From Parafrankia sp041008525 (lineage in GTDB: Bacteria; Actinomycetota; Actinomycetes; Frankiales; Frankiaceae), in NCBI RefSeq assembly GCF_041008525.1, contig NZ_JBFLUG010000027.1:1-64000 (forward strand): DNA of 64,000 nucleotides, read 5' to 3'. The position numbers were made by a program, and so were the translations under genes. Below are positions 17,261-27,300 of this stretch, one piece after another. How positions within the stretch are numbered: the first letter of the stretch is position 1; every line of letters starts with the position of its first letter. The notes below the pieces were generated by a model. The model saw only the letters and a list, made by a program, of their open reading frames with translations. It was not told where the DNA came from and searched no databases.

Positions 17261-17788
17261 ATGGACGCCGCAAACCCGGTCGAGACACCGACCACCTACC
17301 GACTGCACCGGGCCGAGTACCTGGTCGCGTTCGCCGTCCTCACGGGCCTGTTCCTCGCGAACATCGGCGAGGTCCGCTGGCTGCCCGCGATCGTTCTCTT
17401 CGCCTACATCGACCTCATCGGCTACATCCCCGGCGCGATCGCCTACCGGCGCAGCCCGGACCACCAGGTTCCCCGGGCCTACTACGTCGCCTACAACGTG
17501 ATGCACAGCATGATCACACAGGGGGCGGTGATCGGGGTCTGGATCTGGGTGGCCGGTCCCGAGTGGGCGCTGCTCGTGATCCCGATCCACCTGTTCGGCG
17601 ACCGCGGCCTGTTCGGGAACTTCTACAAGCCGTTCGGCTTCGCCTTCGAACCCGAGCCGCACCCGGCCTACCAGCGGTTCGCCGCCGAGCTCGACCGCGA
17701 CAGCGACAGCGGCGACGGCAGCGGCAGCGGCAGCGGCAGCGAGCCGGGGCCGGTGCTCTCCGGGCTGCCCGCCGGCTCCGGGACATGA
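17261..17788 (+). CDS. Small integral membrane protein, candidate N-N bond-forming (VlmO-role) protein
   Basis: A 175-residue protein with three to four membrane helices (YLVAFAVLTGLFLANIGEV, AIVLFAYIDLIGYIPGAI, and two more between about residues 80 and 120). Polar residues lie within or beside the helices: NVMHSMITQG and IPIHLFGDRGLFGNFY. The hydrophilic tail carries a GSGSGSGS run. No general family was recognised. In valanimycin biosynthesis a membrane protein (VlmO) rearranges the O-seryl hydroxylamine into a hydrazine; this gene, next to the flavin reductase and VlmB-like genes, is the only small membrane protein in the cluster that could do this. The assignment is by context only. Confidence 0.6.
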   Translation: MDAANPVETPTTYRLHRAEYLVAFAVLTGLFLANIGEVRWLPAIVLFAYIDLIGYIPGAIAYRRSPDHQVPRAYYVAYNVMHSMITQGAVIGVWIWVAGPEWALLVIPIHLFGDRGLFGNFYKPFGFAFEPEPHPAYQRFAAELDRDSDSGDGSGSGSGSEPGPVLSGLPAGSGT

Positions 17789-18348
17789 CCGTCGGGCCCG
17801 AGCCCGGGTCCGACGGTCGCCGTGACGCCGTCCGCCGGCTCTCCACCGGCGTGACGGTGCTGACGGTGCGGCACGGCGACGTCGTGCACGGCACCACGGT
17901 CAGCTCCGTCCTCGCGGTCTCCCGGGATCCGCTGCTGGTCGGGGTCAGCCTGCGGCGTGGCTCGCTGACATCCGACCTGGCCGTGGCCGGCGGGATGTTC
18001 GTGGTGAACGTGCTGTCCCGCCGGCAGGCACTGCTGGCCGACTGGTTCGCCGACCCGGACCGGCCGGCCGGCCTCGCCCAGTTCGACCGGCTCGACTGGC
18101 GACCGGACGCCGGCTGCGGCGCACCGCGGCTGGCCGGGGCCGTGGCGGCGATGACCTGCCGGCTGCGGACCCGGCTGACCACCGGCGACCACGACCTGCA
18201 CGTCGCGGAGGTCGTCGACGGGACGGTTGGCGGCGGCAGCCCGCTGATCAGCTACGCCGCCGGGGTCCACGGCGCCGAACTGCACGAGGTGCCCCGCCGT
18301 CGAGGCCGGCGCCCACTCACCGGAGCAGCCGCGACCGGGCTCGACTGA
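17785..18348 (+). CDS. Flavin reductase domain protein (VlmR-like)
   Basis: A 187-residue split-barrel flavin reductase that supplies reduced FMN or FAD. Family features are RRLSTGVTVLTVRHGDVVHG, TTVSSVLAVSRDPLLVGVSL, GMFVVNVLSRRQ and the C-terminal HDLHVAEV. Its ATG overlaps the previous stop (ATGA), so it is translated with the membrane protein gene. Two-component N-hydroxylases of the VlmH type depend on such a partner, making it the likely electron source for the flavoprotein at 14271. The last 30 residues are Arg-rich and outside the domain. Confidence 0.9.
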   Translation: MTVGPEPGSDGRRDAVRRLSTGVTVLTVRHGDVVHGTTVSSVLAVSRDPLLVGVSLRRGSLTSDLAVAGGMFVVNVLSRRQALLADWFADPDRPAGLAQFDRLDWRPDAGCGAPRLAGAVAAMTCRLRTRLTTGDHDLHVAEVVDGTVGGGSPLISYAAGVHGAELHEVPRRRGRRPLTGAAATGLD

Positions 18349-18357
18349 CCCGCGACC

Positions 18358-18383
18358 GATCTGACGAACCGATCTGACGAACG
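18358..18383. repeat. 13-base direct duplication before the di-iron gene
   Basis: The unit cgatctgacgaac occurs twice back to back between the flavin reductase stop and the ribosome site of the next gene. It looks like a recent small duplication. Confidence 0.7.
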
Positions 18384-18393
18384 GAGTACCGCG

Positions 18394-19380
18394 ATGGCCA
18401 CCACCGTCCCCCGCGAGGCGGACTGGGACCAGGCCCCCGGGCTGCTGGACGGCGCCAGCACCCTCACCCTGACCACCGACGACTGCGGACTGGCGTACTG
18501 GCTGAGCGCCGTCGCCCAGGGCACACTGGCCGGCCGCGCCGAGACCGGTCACGCGCCCGGCGCACCGACACCGGAGTACATGCGCCGGCCCGGGCCGCTG
18601 CGGGACTCGCTGCTGATCGAACTGGGCTGCCGCTCGGTCGCCGAGGAGCAGGCGACCCGGGTGCTGTCGTACTACGTGACGCACGCGCCCGGCATCCCGG
18701 AGCTGGAGTTCTACGCCACCCAGCTGATCGACGAGGCACGCCACTCGCTGGTGTTCCGCAACCACCTGGTGGAGCTGGGGGTGCCCCGGGAGCAGCTGGC
18801 CGCCGTCGTCGAGGAGGTGTCCGCGGACTTCACCGCGGCGGTGATCGACCCGATCATCGACTTCACCCTCGCCACGGTGCGCGACGAAGGCGACTTCTTC
18901 GGCGGGGTCGCCATCTTCGCGATCATCATCGAGGGGGTGCTGGCCCCCGCAGCCGAGCTGAGCGAGCGCAAGTGGAGCCTGCTCGACCCGGCAGCCGGCG
19001 AGATCGCCCGCGGGACGTCGATCGACGAGATCCGTCATCTGACGGTGGCCAGCTCGATCGTCCGCGACCGGCTCGCCGCCGACCCGGAGTTCCGGCCGCG
19101 GCTGCTCGACATCCTGCGGCGCGGCCGGCAGCTGTGGGACACCGTTCCCGACCGGGCGTTCGTCATGCGCCGCGAGGAGCTGTTCCAGGCCGGGCTCGCC
19201 GAGCACGCCGACCTGCTGGCCGACTACGAGATCTGGCCGGGCCGGCGGCTGCTCGACACCACCCCGGCCGAGCGGTACGAGACCGCCGAGCGGTGGACCG
19301 ACGAGATGGCCCGGGCCCGGATGGCCTACATGGGGCTGGACCCCGCGATCATCATCGGCCACCAGGCGGGTGCCCGATGA
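18394..19380 (+). CDS. Ferritin-like di-iron oxygenase (VlmB-like)
   Basis: A 328-residue helical protein with the ligand pattern of a carboxylate-bridged di-iron centre: Glu84/85 (SVAEEQA), Glu114 and His117 in IDEARH, Glu180 in IIIEGVLAP, and Glu212 and His215 in IDEIRH. This ribonucleotide-reductase-R2-like arrangement includes VlmB of the valanimycin pathway, which oxidises the N-N single bond of a hydrazine by four electrons to an azoxy group. The same role is inferred here. ATG 18394 has ACGGAG seven bases upstream; the stop overlaps the KAS III start (ATGA). Confidence 0.82.
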   Translation: MATTVPREADWDQAPGLLDGASTLTLTTDDCGLAYWLSAVAQGTLAGRAETGHAPGAPTPEYMRRPGPLRDSLLIELGCRSVAEEQATRVLSYYVTHAPGIPELEFYATQLIDEARHSLVFRNHLVELGVPREQLAAVVEEVSADFTAAVIDPIIDFTLATVRDEGDFFGGVAIFAIIIEGVLAPAAELSERKWSLLDPAAGEIARGTSIDEIRHLTVASSIVRDRLAADPEFRPRLLDILRRGRQLWDTVPDRAFVMRREELFQAGLAEHADLLADYEIWPGRRLLDTTPAERYETAERWTDEMARARMAYMGLDPAIIIGHQAGAR

Positions 19381-20465
19381 CGGCCACGCCGGGCGGCCGG
19401 GCGCGCGGAGTGACCGTGCCGGCCGGGCGGGCCGCCGTGATCGCCGGCGCCGGTTCCTGGGTGCCGCCGCGCCTCGTCACCAACGACGACCTCGTCCGCT
19501 TCCTGGACACCTCGGACGCCTGGATCCGGGACCGCACCGGCATCGGGCAGCGCCGCCATGTCACCCCGGGCCTGTCCACCGGGGACCTGGCGGTCGAGGC
19601 CGGCCGGCGGGCGCTGCGGGCGGCCGGCGAACCGGCGGTCGACGCCGTCGTGCTGGCCACCACCACTCCGGACCGGCTGTGCCCCGCCACCGCGCCGGAC
19701 GTGTCGGCCCGGCTGGGGTTCAACGGCATCGCCGCGTTCGACGTCTCCGCCGTGTGCGCCGGCTTCCTCTACGGGCTGGCCACCGTGGCCGGGATGATCG
19801 CCACCCGGACCGTCGAGACGGTGCTGCTCATCGGCGCCGACTCGTTCAGCACGATCGTCGACCCGGCCGACCGCAGCACCGCGCCGATCTTCGGGGACGG
19901 CGCCGGCGCGGTGGTGATCCGCGCCGGCGACACCGACGAGCCGGGCGCGGTCGGCCCGGTGGTGCTCGGCAGCGACGGCGACAACACCTACCTGATCGGC
20001 ATTCCCGCCGGTGGGTCGCGGCAGCGCTCCGCCGGCAGCATGGTCGAGCCGGGCGACAACTACCTGCACATGCGCGGCCGGGACACCTACCGGCACGCCG
20101 TCGAACGGATGACCCAGGCCGGCCGGACCGCGCTGGCGCTCGCCGGGTGGGCGACGTCCGACGTCGACCGGTTCGCCGGGCACCAGGCGAACGCGCGCAT
20201 CCTCGACGCGGTCGCCGACCGCCTCGGCGTGCCGGCCGGCGGGCACCGGCTGTCCAACATCGAGCGGGTCGGCAACACCGCGGCCGCCTCGATCCCGCTG
20301 CTGCTCACCGAGTCGGCGGCGGCCGGCCTGCTCCGCCCCGGCGACCGGACCCTGCTCACCGCCTTCGGCGCCGGCCTGAGCTGGGGCGCCGCCACGGTCG
20401 TCTGGCCGGAGGTGACCGCCCTCGCCGGGATTGGCGACACCACCGGCACCGCCGCCGTCGGCTGA
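19377..20465 (+). CDS. Beta-ketoacyl-ACP synthase III family protein (FabH-like)
   Basis: A 362-residue thiolase-fold enzyme with the Cys-His-Asn triad of KAS III: Cys127 in SAVCAGFLYG, His269 in GHQANARI and Asn300 in VGNTAAASIP. N-terminal RTGIGQRRHV is typical. It could condense a starter acyl-CoA with malonyl-ACP to prime the fatty chain, or act as an acyltransferase. It is coupled to the di-iron gene by overlapping ATGA and followed by a free ACP, its probable partner. The first 18 residues are an extension relative to FabH. Confidence 0.9.
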   Translation: MTATPGGRARGVTVPAGRAAVIAGAGSWVPPRLVTNDDLVRFLDTSDAWIRDRTGIGQRRHVTPGLSTGDLAVEAGRRALRAAGEPAVDAVVLATTTPDRLCPATAPDVSARLGFNGIAAFDVSAVCAGFLYGLATVAGMIATRTVETVLLIGADSFSTIVDPADRSTAPIFGDGAGAVVIRAGDTDEPGAVGPVVLGSDGDNTYLIGIPAGGSRQRSAGSMVEPGDNYLHMRGRDTYRHAVERMTQAGRTALALAGWATSDVDRFAGHQANARILDAVADRLGVPAGGHRLSNIERVGNTAAASIPLLLTESAAAGLLRPGDRTLLTAFGAGLSWGAATVVWPEVTALAGIGDTTGTAAVG

Positions 20466-20504
20466 CTCCGCCGCACCTTCGCACGCACTCCCTGGGGAGA
20501 TCTC

Positions 20505-20738
20505 ATGTACGACCAGATCAAGCACCTGCTGGTGAGCGCGTTCCACGTGGACGTCGCCGAGGTCGCGCCGGAGGCCAGCCTGGAGGACCTCGGGCTCGAC
20601 TCGCTGGACATCGTCGAGCTGGCCTGGGCGCTGGAGACCGAGCTGCGGGTCCGCATCACCGACGACGAACTCGCCGAACTGCAACAGGTGAGCGCGATCG
20701 TGCACCTGGCACAGGAGCGCGCCGCCGATGTCGCCTGA
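20505..20738 (+). CDS. Free-standing acyl carrier protein 1
   Basis: A 77-residue carrier protein with the phosphopantetheine site Ser33 in LEDLGLDSLDIVELAWALE. Composition and length match fatty-acid/type II polyketide ACPs. It sits between KAS III and the carboxyltransferase and its last codons overlap the next start by 11 bases. It most likely carries malonyl or the growing chain for the KAS III step. Confidence 0.92.
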   Translation: MYDQIKHLLVSAFHVDVAEVAPEASLEDLGLDSLDIVELAWALETELRVRITDDELAELQQVSAIVHLAQERAADVA

Positions 20739-22242
20739 GCTCGCCGTCGCCGAGCCGGCCCCGGCGGTGACAACGACCGGACCGGCGTCCACCGCGGTCG
20801 CGCCGGGACAGATGGCGCCGCCGGCCGGTGGCGCCGGGGACCGGCTGCGCCGGCTGGTGGACGACGCCTCGTTCCTGGAGTCGGGCAGCCAGGCCCGGCA
20901 CCGGGCCACCGCGTTCGGGATGGACCGTCGCCGCCCGGCCGGCGACGGGGTGGTGACCGGGCTCGGCCGGGTCGACAACCGGCCGGTCGCGGTCTTCGCC
21001 CAGGACCCGTCGGCCCTCGGCGGCTCACTCGGCGAGGTGCACGCGGCCAAGATCGAACGGACCGTGCAGGCGGCGGCCCGGGCCCGGATGCCCGTCGTCG
21101 GCCTGCTCGACTCCGGCGGCGCGCGCATCCAGGAGGGGGTCGGCGCACTCGACGGCTACGGCCGGATCTTCCGCTCCAACGTGGCGGTGTCGGGCCGGAT
21201 TCCGCAGATCAGTGTGGTGCTGGGGGCCTGCGCCGGCGGCGCGGTCTACTCACCGGCGCTGACCGACATCGTCATCATGTCGGCCGAGCGGGGGTGCATG
21301 TTCCTCACCGGTCCGGCGGTCGTCAGGGCCGTCACCTTCGAGGACGTCACCGCCGAACAGCTGGGTGGGGCGCGGGTGCACAGCCGGGACTCCGGGGTCG
21401 CCCACCTCGTCGCCCCGGACCCCGACAGCGCGATCGCGATGGCCCGGCGGGTGCTCGGCTACCTGCCGAGCTCCTGCTGGGACGACCCGCCGGCGGCGCC
21501 ACCGGCCGGCCCGGAACCGATGCCGGTGGTGCCGGCGAACCCGCGCAAGCCCTACGACGTGCGCGGAGTGATCCGCGGGGTGGTGGACGCCGGCAGCTTC
21601 CTGGAGCTGCAGCCCCGGTTCGCCCGCAACATCGTGACCGGCTTCGGCCGGATCGACGGTGTGCCGGTCGGCGTCATCGCGAACCAGCCGAACGCCCTGG
21701 CCGGGGTGCTCGACATCGCCTCGGCGGAGAAGGGCGCCCGCTTCGTGCGGTTCTGCGACGCCTTCGGGCTGTCGCTGGTCACCCTGGTGGACACCCCGGG
21801 CTTCCTGCCCGGGACCAGCCAGGAGGCCCGCGGCGTGATCCGCAAGGGGGCCAAGCTGCTGTACGCCTACGCCGAGGCGACGGTGCCCCGGGTGACGGTG
21901 GTGCTGCGCAAGGCGTTCGGCGGCGCCTACATCGTGATGAACTCCCGGTCGCTCGGCGCCGACGCGGTGTTCGCCTGGCCCGACGCACAGCTCGCGGTGA
22001 TGGGCGCGGAGGGCGCCATCGACGTCATCTACCGCCGGGAGCTGGCGGCCGACCCGTCCCGGCGCGGTGAGCTGCTGACCCGCTACCGGGACGAGGCGAT
22101 GCTGCCGCGGATCGCCGCGGAGCGGATGTCCGTCGACGAGATCATCGATCCGGCGGACACCCGGGCCGCGGTCAAGGACACCCTCGGCTATCTGCGGGGT
22201 GCCGGCTTCCCCCGGTTCCGCCACGACAACCTCCCGCAGTAG
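20728..22242 (+). CDS. Acyl-CoA carboxylase, carboxyltransferase (beta) subunit
   Basis: A 504-residue crotonase-fold carboxyltransferase of the AccD/PccB type. N- and C-domain oxyanion regions are visible: LLDSGGARIQEGVGALDGYG, VVLGACAGGAVYSPALTD, and in the second half LVDTPGFLPGTSQEARGVI and FGGAYIVMNS. It transfers carboxyl from carboxybiotin to acetyl- or propionyl-CoA, giving malonyl- or methylmalonyl-CoA. The biotin carboxylase subunit is not in the window and would come from elsewhere. Here it probably raises malonyl-CoA supply for the KAS III and the type I synthase. Confidence 0.92.
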   Translation: MSPELAVAEPAPAVTTTGPASTAVAPGQMAPPAGGAGDRLRRLVDDASFLESGSQARHRATAFGMDRRRPAGDGVVTGLGRVDNRPVAVFAQDPSALGGSLGEVHAAKIERTVQAAARARMPVVGLLDSGGARIQEGVGALDGYGRIFRSNVAVSGRIPQISVVLGACAGGAVYSPALTDIVIMSAERGCMFLTGPAVVRAVTFEDVTAEQLGGARVHSRDSGVAHLVAPDPDSAIAMARRVLGYLPSSCWDDPPAAPPAGPEPMPVVPANPRKPYDVRGVIRGVVDAGSFLELQPRFARNIVTGFGRIDGVPVGVIANQPNALAGVLDIASAEKGARFVRFCDAFGLSLVTLVDTPGFLPGTSQEARGVIRKGAKLLYAYAEATVPRVTVVLRKAFGGAYIVMNSRSLGADAVFAWPDAQLAVMGAEGAIDVIYRRELAADPSRRGELLTRYRDEAMLPRIAAERMSVDEIIDPADTRAAVKDTLGYLRGAGFPRFRHDNLPQ

Positions 22243-22335
22243 ATCCCGAAGCCGCCTCCTCGCCTTCCCCGCATGGCCTTCCCCGCATGGCCGGCACCCG
22301 GCTGCCCGGCCATCCTCGACCTGGACAGGTGCGAC

Positions 22336-23899
22336 ATGACCGACACGACCGGGGCCCACCCGGGAGGCGCCCGACCACCGGCCCCACCGGCCCCACCGGG
22401 CCCGGCGGCCCCGGCGGCCGGGGACGACCGGCTGCGGCGGACCCTCACCACCCCGAAGATCGCCTTTCTGATCGTCTCGGCGGCCGCGCCGCTCGGTGCG
22501 CTGGTCGGCACGGTGCCGTTGGCGTTCGCGCTCGGCAGCGGCGCCGGTGTGCCCGCGACGTTCGTGCTCGCCGGCCTCACCCTGCTGTGTTTCTCTGTCG
22601 GCTACGCGGCGATCAGCCGACGGGTGGTGAACGCGGGCGGCTTCTACACGTATGTCGCCCAGGGCCTGGGCCGCACGCCCGCGGTCGGCGGCGGGTGGAT
22701 CGCGCTGCTCGCCTATAACGCGGCAACGATCGGGGTGGCCGGCGCGTTCGCCTACTTCGCGCAGCTGGTGGCCGCCTCGCACGGGCTGGACCTGCGCTGG
22801 GAGCTGTGGGCGGCGGCCGGTATCGCGGTGACGGCGGCGCTCGGCTACCGGCAGATCGACATCAGCGCCCGGGTGGTGGCCGTGCTGCTGGTCGCCGAGG
22901 TCGGCATCCTCGTCGCACTGGACGTCGCCATCCTGGCCAGGGACGGCACGGCCGCGCTGCCGGCCGCCGCCTTCGCCCCGGGCACCGTGTTCGGCCCCGG
23001 CCTCGGGGTGTCGCTGATGTTCGCGTTCGTCTCCTACATCGGGTTCGAGTCCGCGGCGCTGTACGGCGAGGAGGCCCGGGACCCGGAACGCAGCGTGCCG
23101 CGAGCGACGTACCTGGCCGTCGTCGCGATCTCGGTGTTCTACGCGCTGACCAGTTGGCTGGTGGTCGGCGCGGTGGGCGCGGGCAACGTGCGCGCCAGCG
23201 CCACCGAACAGCTCGGCGACCTGTTCTTCCAGCTCAGCGACGACTACCTGGTCTCGGCGGCCACCACGGTGATGCAGGTGCTGCTGTGCACCAGTCTGCT
23301 GGCCGGCATGCTGGCGCTGCACGGCGCGGCGGTGCGCTACCTGTTCGTCCTCGGCCGGGAGCGGCTGCTGCCGGCCGGGCTGGCCGCGGTGCACCCGCGG
23401 CACGGCGCGCCGCACCGGGCAAGCCTGGTCCAGTCCGGGCTGACCGTCGTCGTGGTGGCCGCGTTCGCCGTCGCCGGGCTCGATCCCTACGTCAGCCTGG
23501 CGACCAGCATGCTCGGGCTCGGCACTGTGGCGATCATCGTCCTGCAGGCACTGGCCGGAGTGGCGGTGCTCGGCTACTGCTGGCGGCATCCGGCCGAACG
23601 GCGGCCGGGGGGTGGTGGTCGCGTCGCTGGCCGGCGTCGCCGGCCTGACGGCCGCGGCGGTCCTGGTCGTGGGCAACTTCTCGGTGATGACCGGGACGAC
23701 GAACGCCGCGATCACCTCACTGCCCTGGCTGGTGCTGGTCGCCGCCGTCGGCGGGGCCGCCCACGCCTGGTGGCTGCGCCGGGCCAGGCCGCGACGTTTC
23801 GCGGCGCTGGCCCGCCAGCCCGCCACCGACCACCCGGCGTCGGATGACGGTCCGGCCGATCAGTCCACGGTCAGTCCGGTGTCAGCCGCCTCTGTTTGA
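22336..23899 (+). pseudogene. APC-family amino acid permease, frameshifted near the 3' end
   Basis: An amino-acid/polyamine permease with about 12 helices. The N-terminal block is typical of the family (KIAFLIVSAAAPLGALVGTV, then YAAISRRVVNAGGFYTYVAQ), and FVSYIGFESAALYGEEARDP is a further hallmark. Reading from ATG 22336 stays open to 23847, but after CWRHPAERRP the product turns Arg/Gly-rich. The adjacent frame continues with membrane-like sequence (VVASLAGVAGLTAAAVLVVG) to 23899. Removing one G from the run of six at 23607-23612 joins the two halves, so there is a +1 shift: a real lesion, a slippage site or a sequencing error. It may import serine or another precursor. Confidence 0.75.
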
Positions 23900-23930
23900 C
23901 TTCCACCATCCGGGTCGACGAGGTGACCAG

Positions 23931-24317
23931 ATGAGTATTTCAGCACAGCACACCGAGACCATTGAAAGAATCGGCGAGCTGCCCCGGTCGGAACGTTTCG
24001 ATGCTCTCGAGGAGCTGGTCGTCACAGAGTTCAGAAGAACTCTCCTGATGACCGACGACGAGGAACTGGAAACCGAGAAAAGCTATTTCGAGATGGGCTT
24101 CACCTCGCTAAGGATCATCGAGATCAAGCAGCGCCTCGAGGAACTGCTCGGCTGTGACATCAGCGCGAACGTGCTGTTCAACCGGCCGACTGTCGGGCGC
24201 CTCATCTCCCATCTGAGCGAGGACGTGCTGGCCGACCTGTTCGTCGGCCCGGGTGGCGGGACCAGCGGTCGGCAGGTGTCCGGCCCAGCCCCGCAGGACA
24301 AGGAGACGGCACTGTGA
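23931..24317 (+). CDS. Acyl carrier protein 2 (PKS partner)
   Basis: A 128-residue carrier protein with an N-terminal helix of about 25 residues, the carrier domain and a Gly/Pro-rich tail. The attachment site is Ser59 in FEMGFTSLRIIEIKQRLEEL, with Thr replacing the usual Asp before Ser, as in some PKS/NRPS carriers. Local codon use includes several AGA and ATT codons and is less GC-biased than the neighbours. Its TGA overlaps the GTG start of the large synthase (GTGA), so the two are made together. It may load the synthase or receive its product. Confidence 0.85.
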   Translation: MSISAQHTETIERIGELPRSERFDALEELVVTEFRRTLLMTDDEELETEKSYFEMGFTSLRIIEIKQRLEELLGCDISANVLFNRPTVGRLISHLSEDVLADLFVGPGGGTSGRQVSGPAPQDKETAL

Positions 24318-27300
24318 CGACCACACCGACGGACAGGCCGGCGGACAGGCCGGCGGACAGACCGACGGCCGCGCCGACGCGCACGCCGGAGTCCACGGGA
24401 CAGGACGCCGCCGAACTCGCCGCGGCCCTGGCGACGATCCGCGGCCGGGAGGAGGCCCTCGATGCCAGGGAGAGCCGCCTGCACGAGCCGGTCGCCATCG
24501 TCGGCGTCGGGCTGCGTTTTCCTGGCGACAACCACACCCTGGACGATTTCTCCGCGTTCCTCCGAGCCGGCAGAAACGGTATCCGTCCGGTACCGGAGGA
24601 TCGGTGGGACCTGGATGCCTTCACCGCCCGGAACCCGGACGACCGGGGCCGTATCCGGGTAGCCGGCTGTGGCTTCGTCGACGATATCGACAAGTTCGAC
24701 GCCCAGTTCTTCAACATTTCCCCGCTGGAGGCCCAGTTCACCGACCCGCAGCAGCGGATGCTGCTGGAGACGGCCTGGGAGGCGCTTGAGGACGCGAACA
24801 TCAACCCGACGACCCTGCGGCACGGAAACGGCGGTGTCTACATCGGGGCGAGCTCCATCGACTACGCCCTCGAACTGGACTCCCTGCCGTACGAGGACCT
24901 GGACGGCCATCTCGCCTCGGGTATCACCACCTTCCCGATGTCCGGCCGGCTGTCGTACTTCCTCGGCTGGCGCGGGCCGAGCATCAGCACCGACGCGGCC
25001 TGCGCGTCCTCGCTCACCGCCCTGCACCTGGCCGTCGACGGGCTGCGCTCCGGGCAGACCGACATCGCGCTGTGCGGCGCGGTCAACGCCATCCACCACC
25101 CGCGGATCCTGGTGGTGTTCTCGAACGGCAACATGATGGCGCCGGACGGTCAGTGCAAGACGTTCGACGAGGCGGCTGACGGCTACGCCCGGGCCGAGGG
25201 CTGCGCCGTGCTGGTCCTCAAGCGGCTCTCCGACGCCCGCCGGGACAACGACCGCATCCTCGCGGTCGTCCGCGGCACCGCGATCGGCCAGGACGGCGAG
25301 AGCGCCGGGCTGACGGTGCCGAACGGCACCGCCCAGGAGGCCGTGATGCGCTCCGCGCTCGCCGACGCCCGGCTCGCCCCGTCCGACATCTCCTATGTCG
25401 AGGCGCACGGCACCGGCACCCCCCTGGGCGACCCGATCGAGATGGGCGCCATCACCGAGGTGTTCTCCGAGTCGCGCACGAAGGCCACGCCGGTCGCCGT
25501 CGCGTCGGTGAAGACCAACATCGGTCACATGGAGCCGGTCGCCGGCCTCGGCGGCGTGATCAAGACCATCGCGCAGATGCGGGAGCGGACGATCTTCCCG
25601 CACCTGAACATGCCGAACCCGACCGGGCGTATCCCCTGGGACAGCATCCCGGTCACAGTGCCCACCGAGAACCGCGACTGGGACGGTGGTGGAGGAGGAG
25701 GAGACGGGGACGGGGACGTCCGGCGGGCCCTGGTGAACAGCTTCGGGTTCGCGGGCAGCATCGCGTGCGCCGTCCTCGAGGAGGCCCCGGCCGACACGTC
25801 GACTCCGGCGCCGGCCGCGGCGCCGACCGCCGCGGCCGGGGCGACCGGCCGGGTGTTCACGCTGTCGGCGAAGAGCCGGCCGGCGCTGAAGCTGCAGATC
25901 GAGCGCTACCAGCGGTTCCTCGCCGAGAACCCGGGCGTCGACCTGACCGGCCTGTGCTACACGGCGAACGTCGGCCGGGCGCATTTCACGCACCGGCTGG
26001 CCGGCGCCGTCCGCGGCCACGAGGAGCTCACCGACCTGCTGGCCCGGCAGCACGACCAGCTCGAGCGCGGCAGGGCCGGTGGGCCGGACGTCCGCAAGGT
26101 CGCCTTCCTGTTCACCGGGCAGGGTTCGCAGTACGCCGGCATGGGTGCCCCGCTGTACGACCGGTTCGCGGTGTTCCGCGAGCACGTCGACGAGTGCGAC
26201 CGGCTGTTCGCGCCGTACCTCGACGCCTCGGTCCGGGACATGATCCGCGGCACGGCCGCCGACCCGGAGCAGATCCACCAGACCCGTCTCACCCAGCCCG
26301 CGCTCTTCACCCTCGAGTACGCGCTGGCGAAACTGTGGCTGTCCTGGCGGGTCCGGCCGAACGTGCTGATCGGGCACAGCATCGGCGAGGTGGTGGCGGC
26401 GGCCGTCGCGGGCCTGTTCACCGTGGCGGACGCCGTCCGGCTCGTCGCGGCCCGGGCCCGGCTGATGCAGTCGGTCAGCGAGCCGGGCGGGATGATCGCG
26501 GTGAACGCCGCCGCCGCGGACGTCGAGCCGCTGCTCGCCGGCTACCCGGACCTGGCGATCGCCGGCATCAACGCGCCCGAGCAGTGCGTCGTCTCCGGTG
26601 GGGACAAGGCACTGGCCGAGGTCGGCGAGCAGCTGACCGCCCAGGGGCACAACGTCAAACGGCTGGCGGTCTCGCACGCGTTCCACTCCCCGCTGATGGC
26701 CGAGGTGTACGAGGCCTTCCGAGCCGAGATCGCCGACATCACGTTCCACGAGCCGACGCTCACCCTGATCTCGAACGTGACCGGCGCGGTGGCGAAACCG
26801 GCCGAGATCTCGACCCCGGACTACTGGGTCCGGCACATCGGCGCGCCGGTGAACTTCGAGTCCGGGGTGGGCGCGATCGCCCGCCGCGGCCGGCACGCCT
26901 TCGTCGAGGTGGGGCCGACCCGGGCGCTGACCGCGCTGGCCCGCCAGTGCGTGCCGGCCGGGGACCATCGCTGGCTGACCAGCCTGGCGCCCAAGGACCT
27001 CGACGGCGCGACCATCGACGCCGCCGTCGCCGGGGTGTACGCCGCCGGGCTGGCGTTCTCCTGGCCGGCCTACCACGCCGACCGGCCGGGCGAGCTGATC
27101 TCGCTGCCGACCTACGCCTTCGACCGCCGGCGGCACTGGCTGCCGGTGAAGGGCCGCCGGCACGCGCTGGGCGGCGCTGCCATCGCCGGCCCGGTCACCC
27201 ATCCCCTGCTCGGGGCCGAGGTGCCCGCCGCCGCCCAGACGGACACCGCCGGGACAGACACCCGCGCGACGAACACCGCCGACTCGGACACCCGCGCGCC

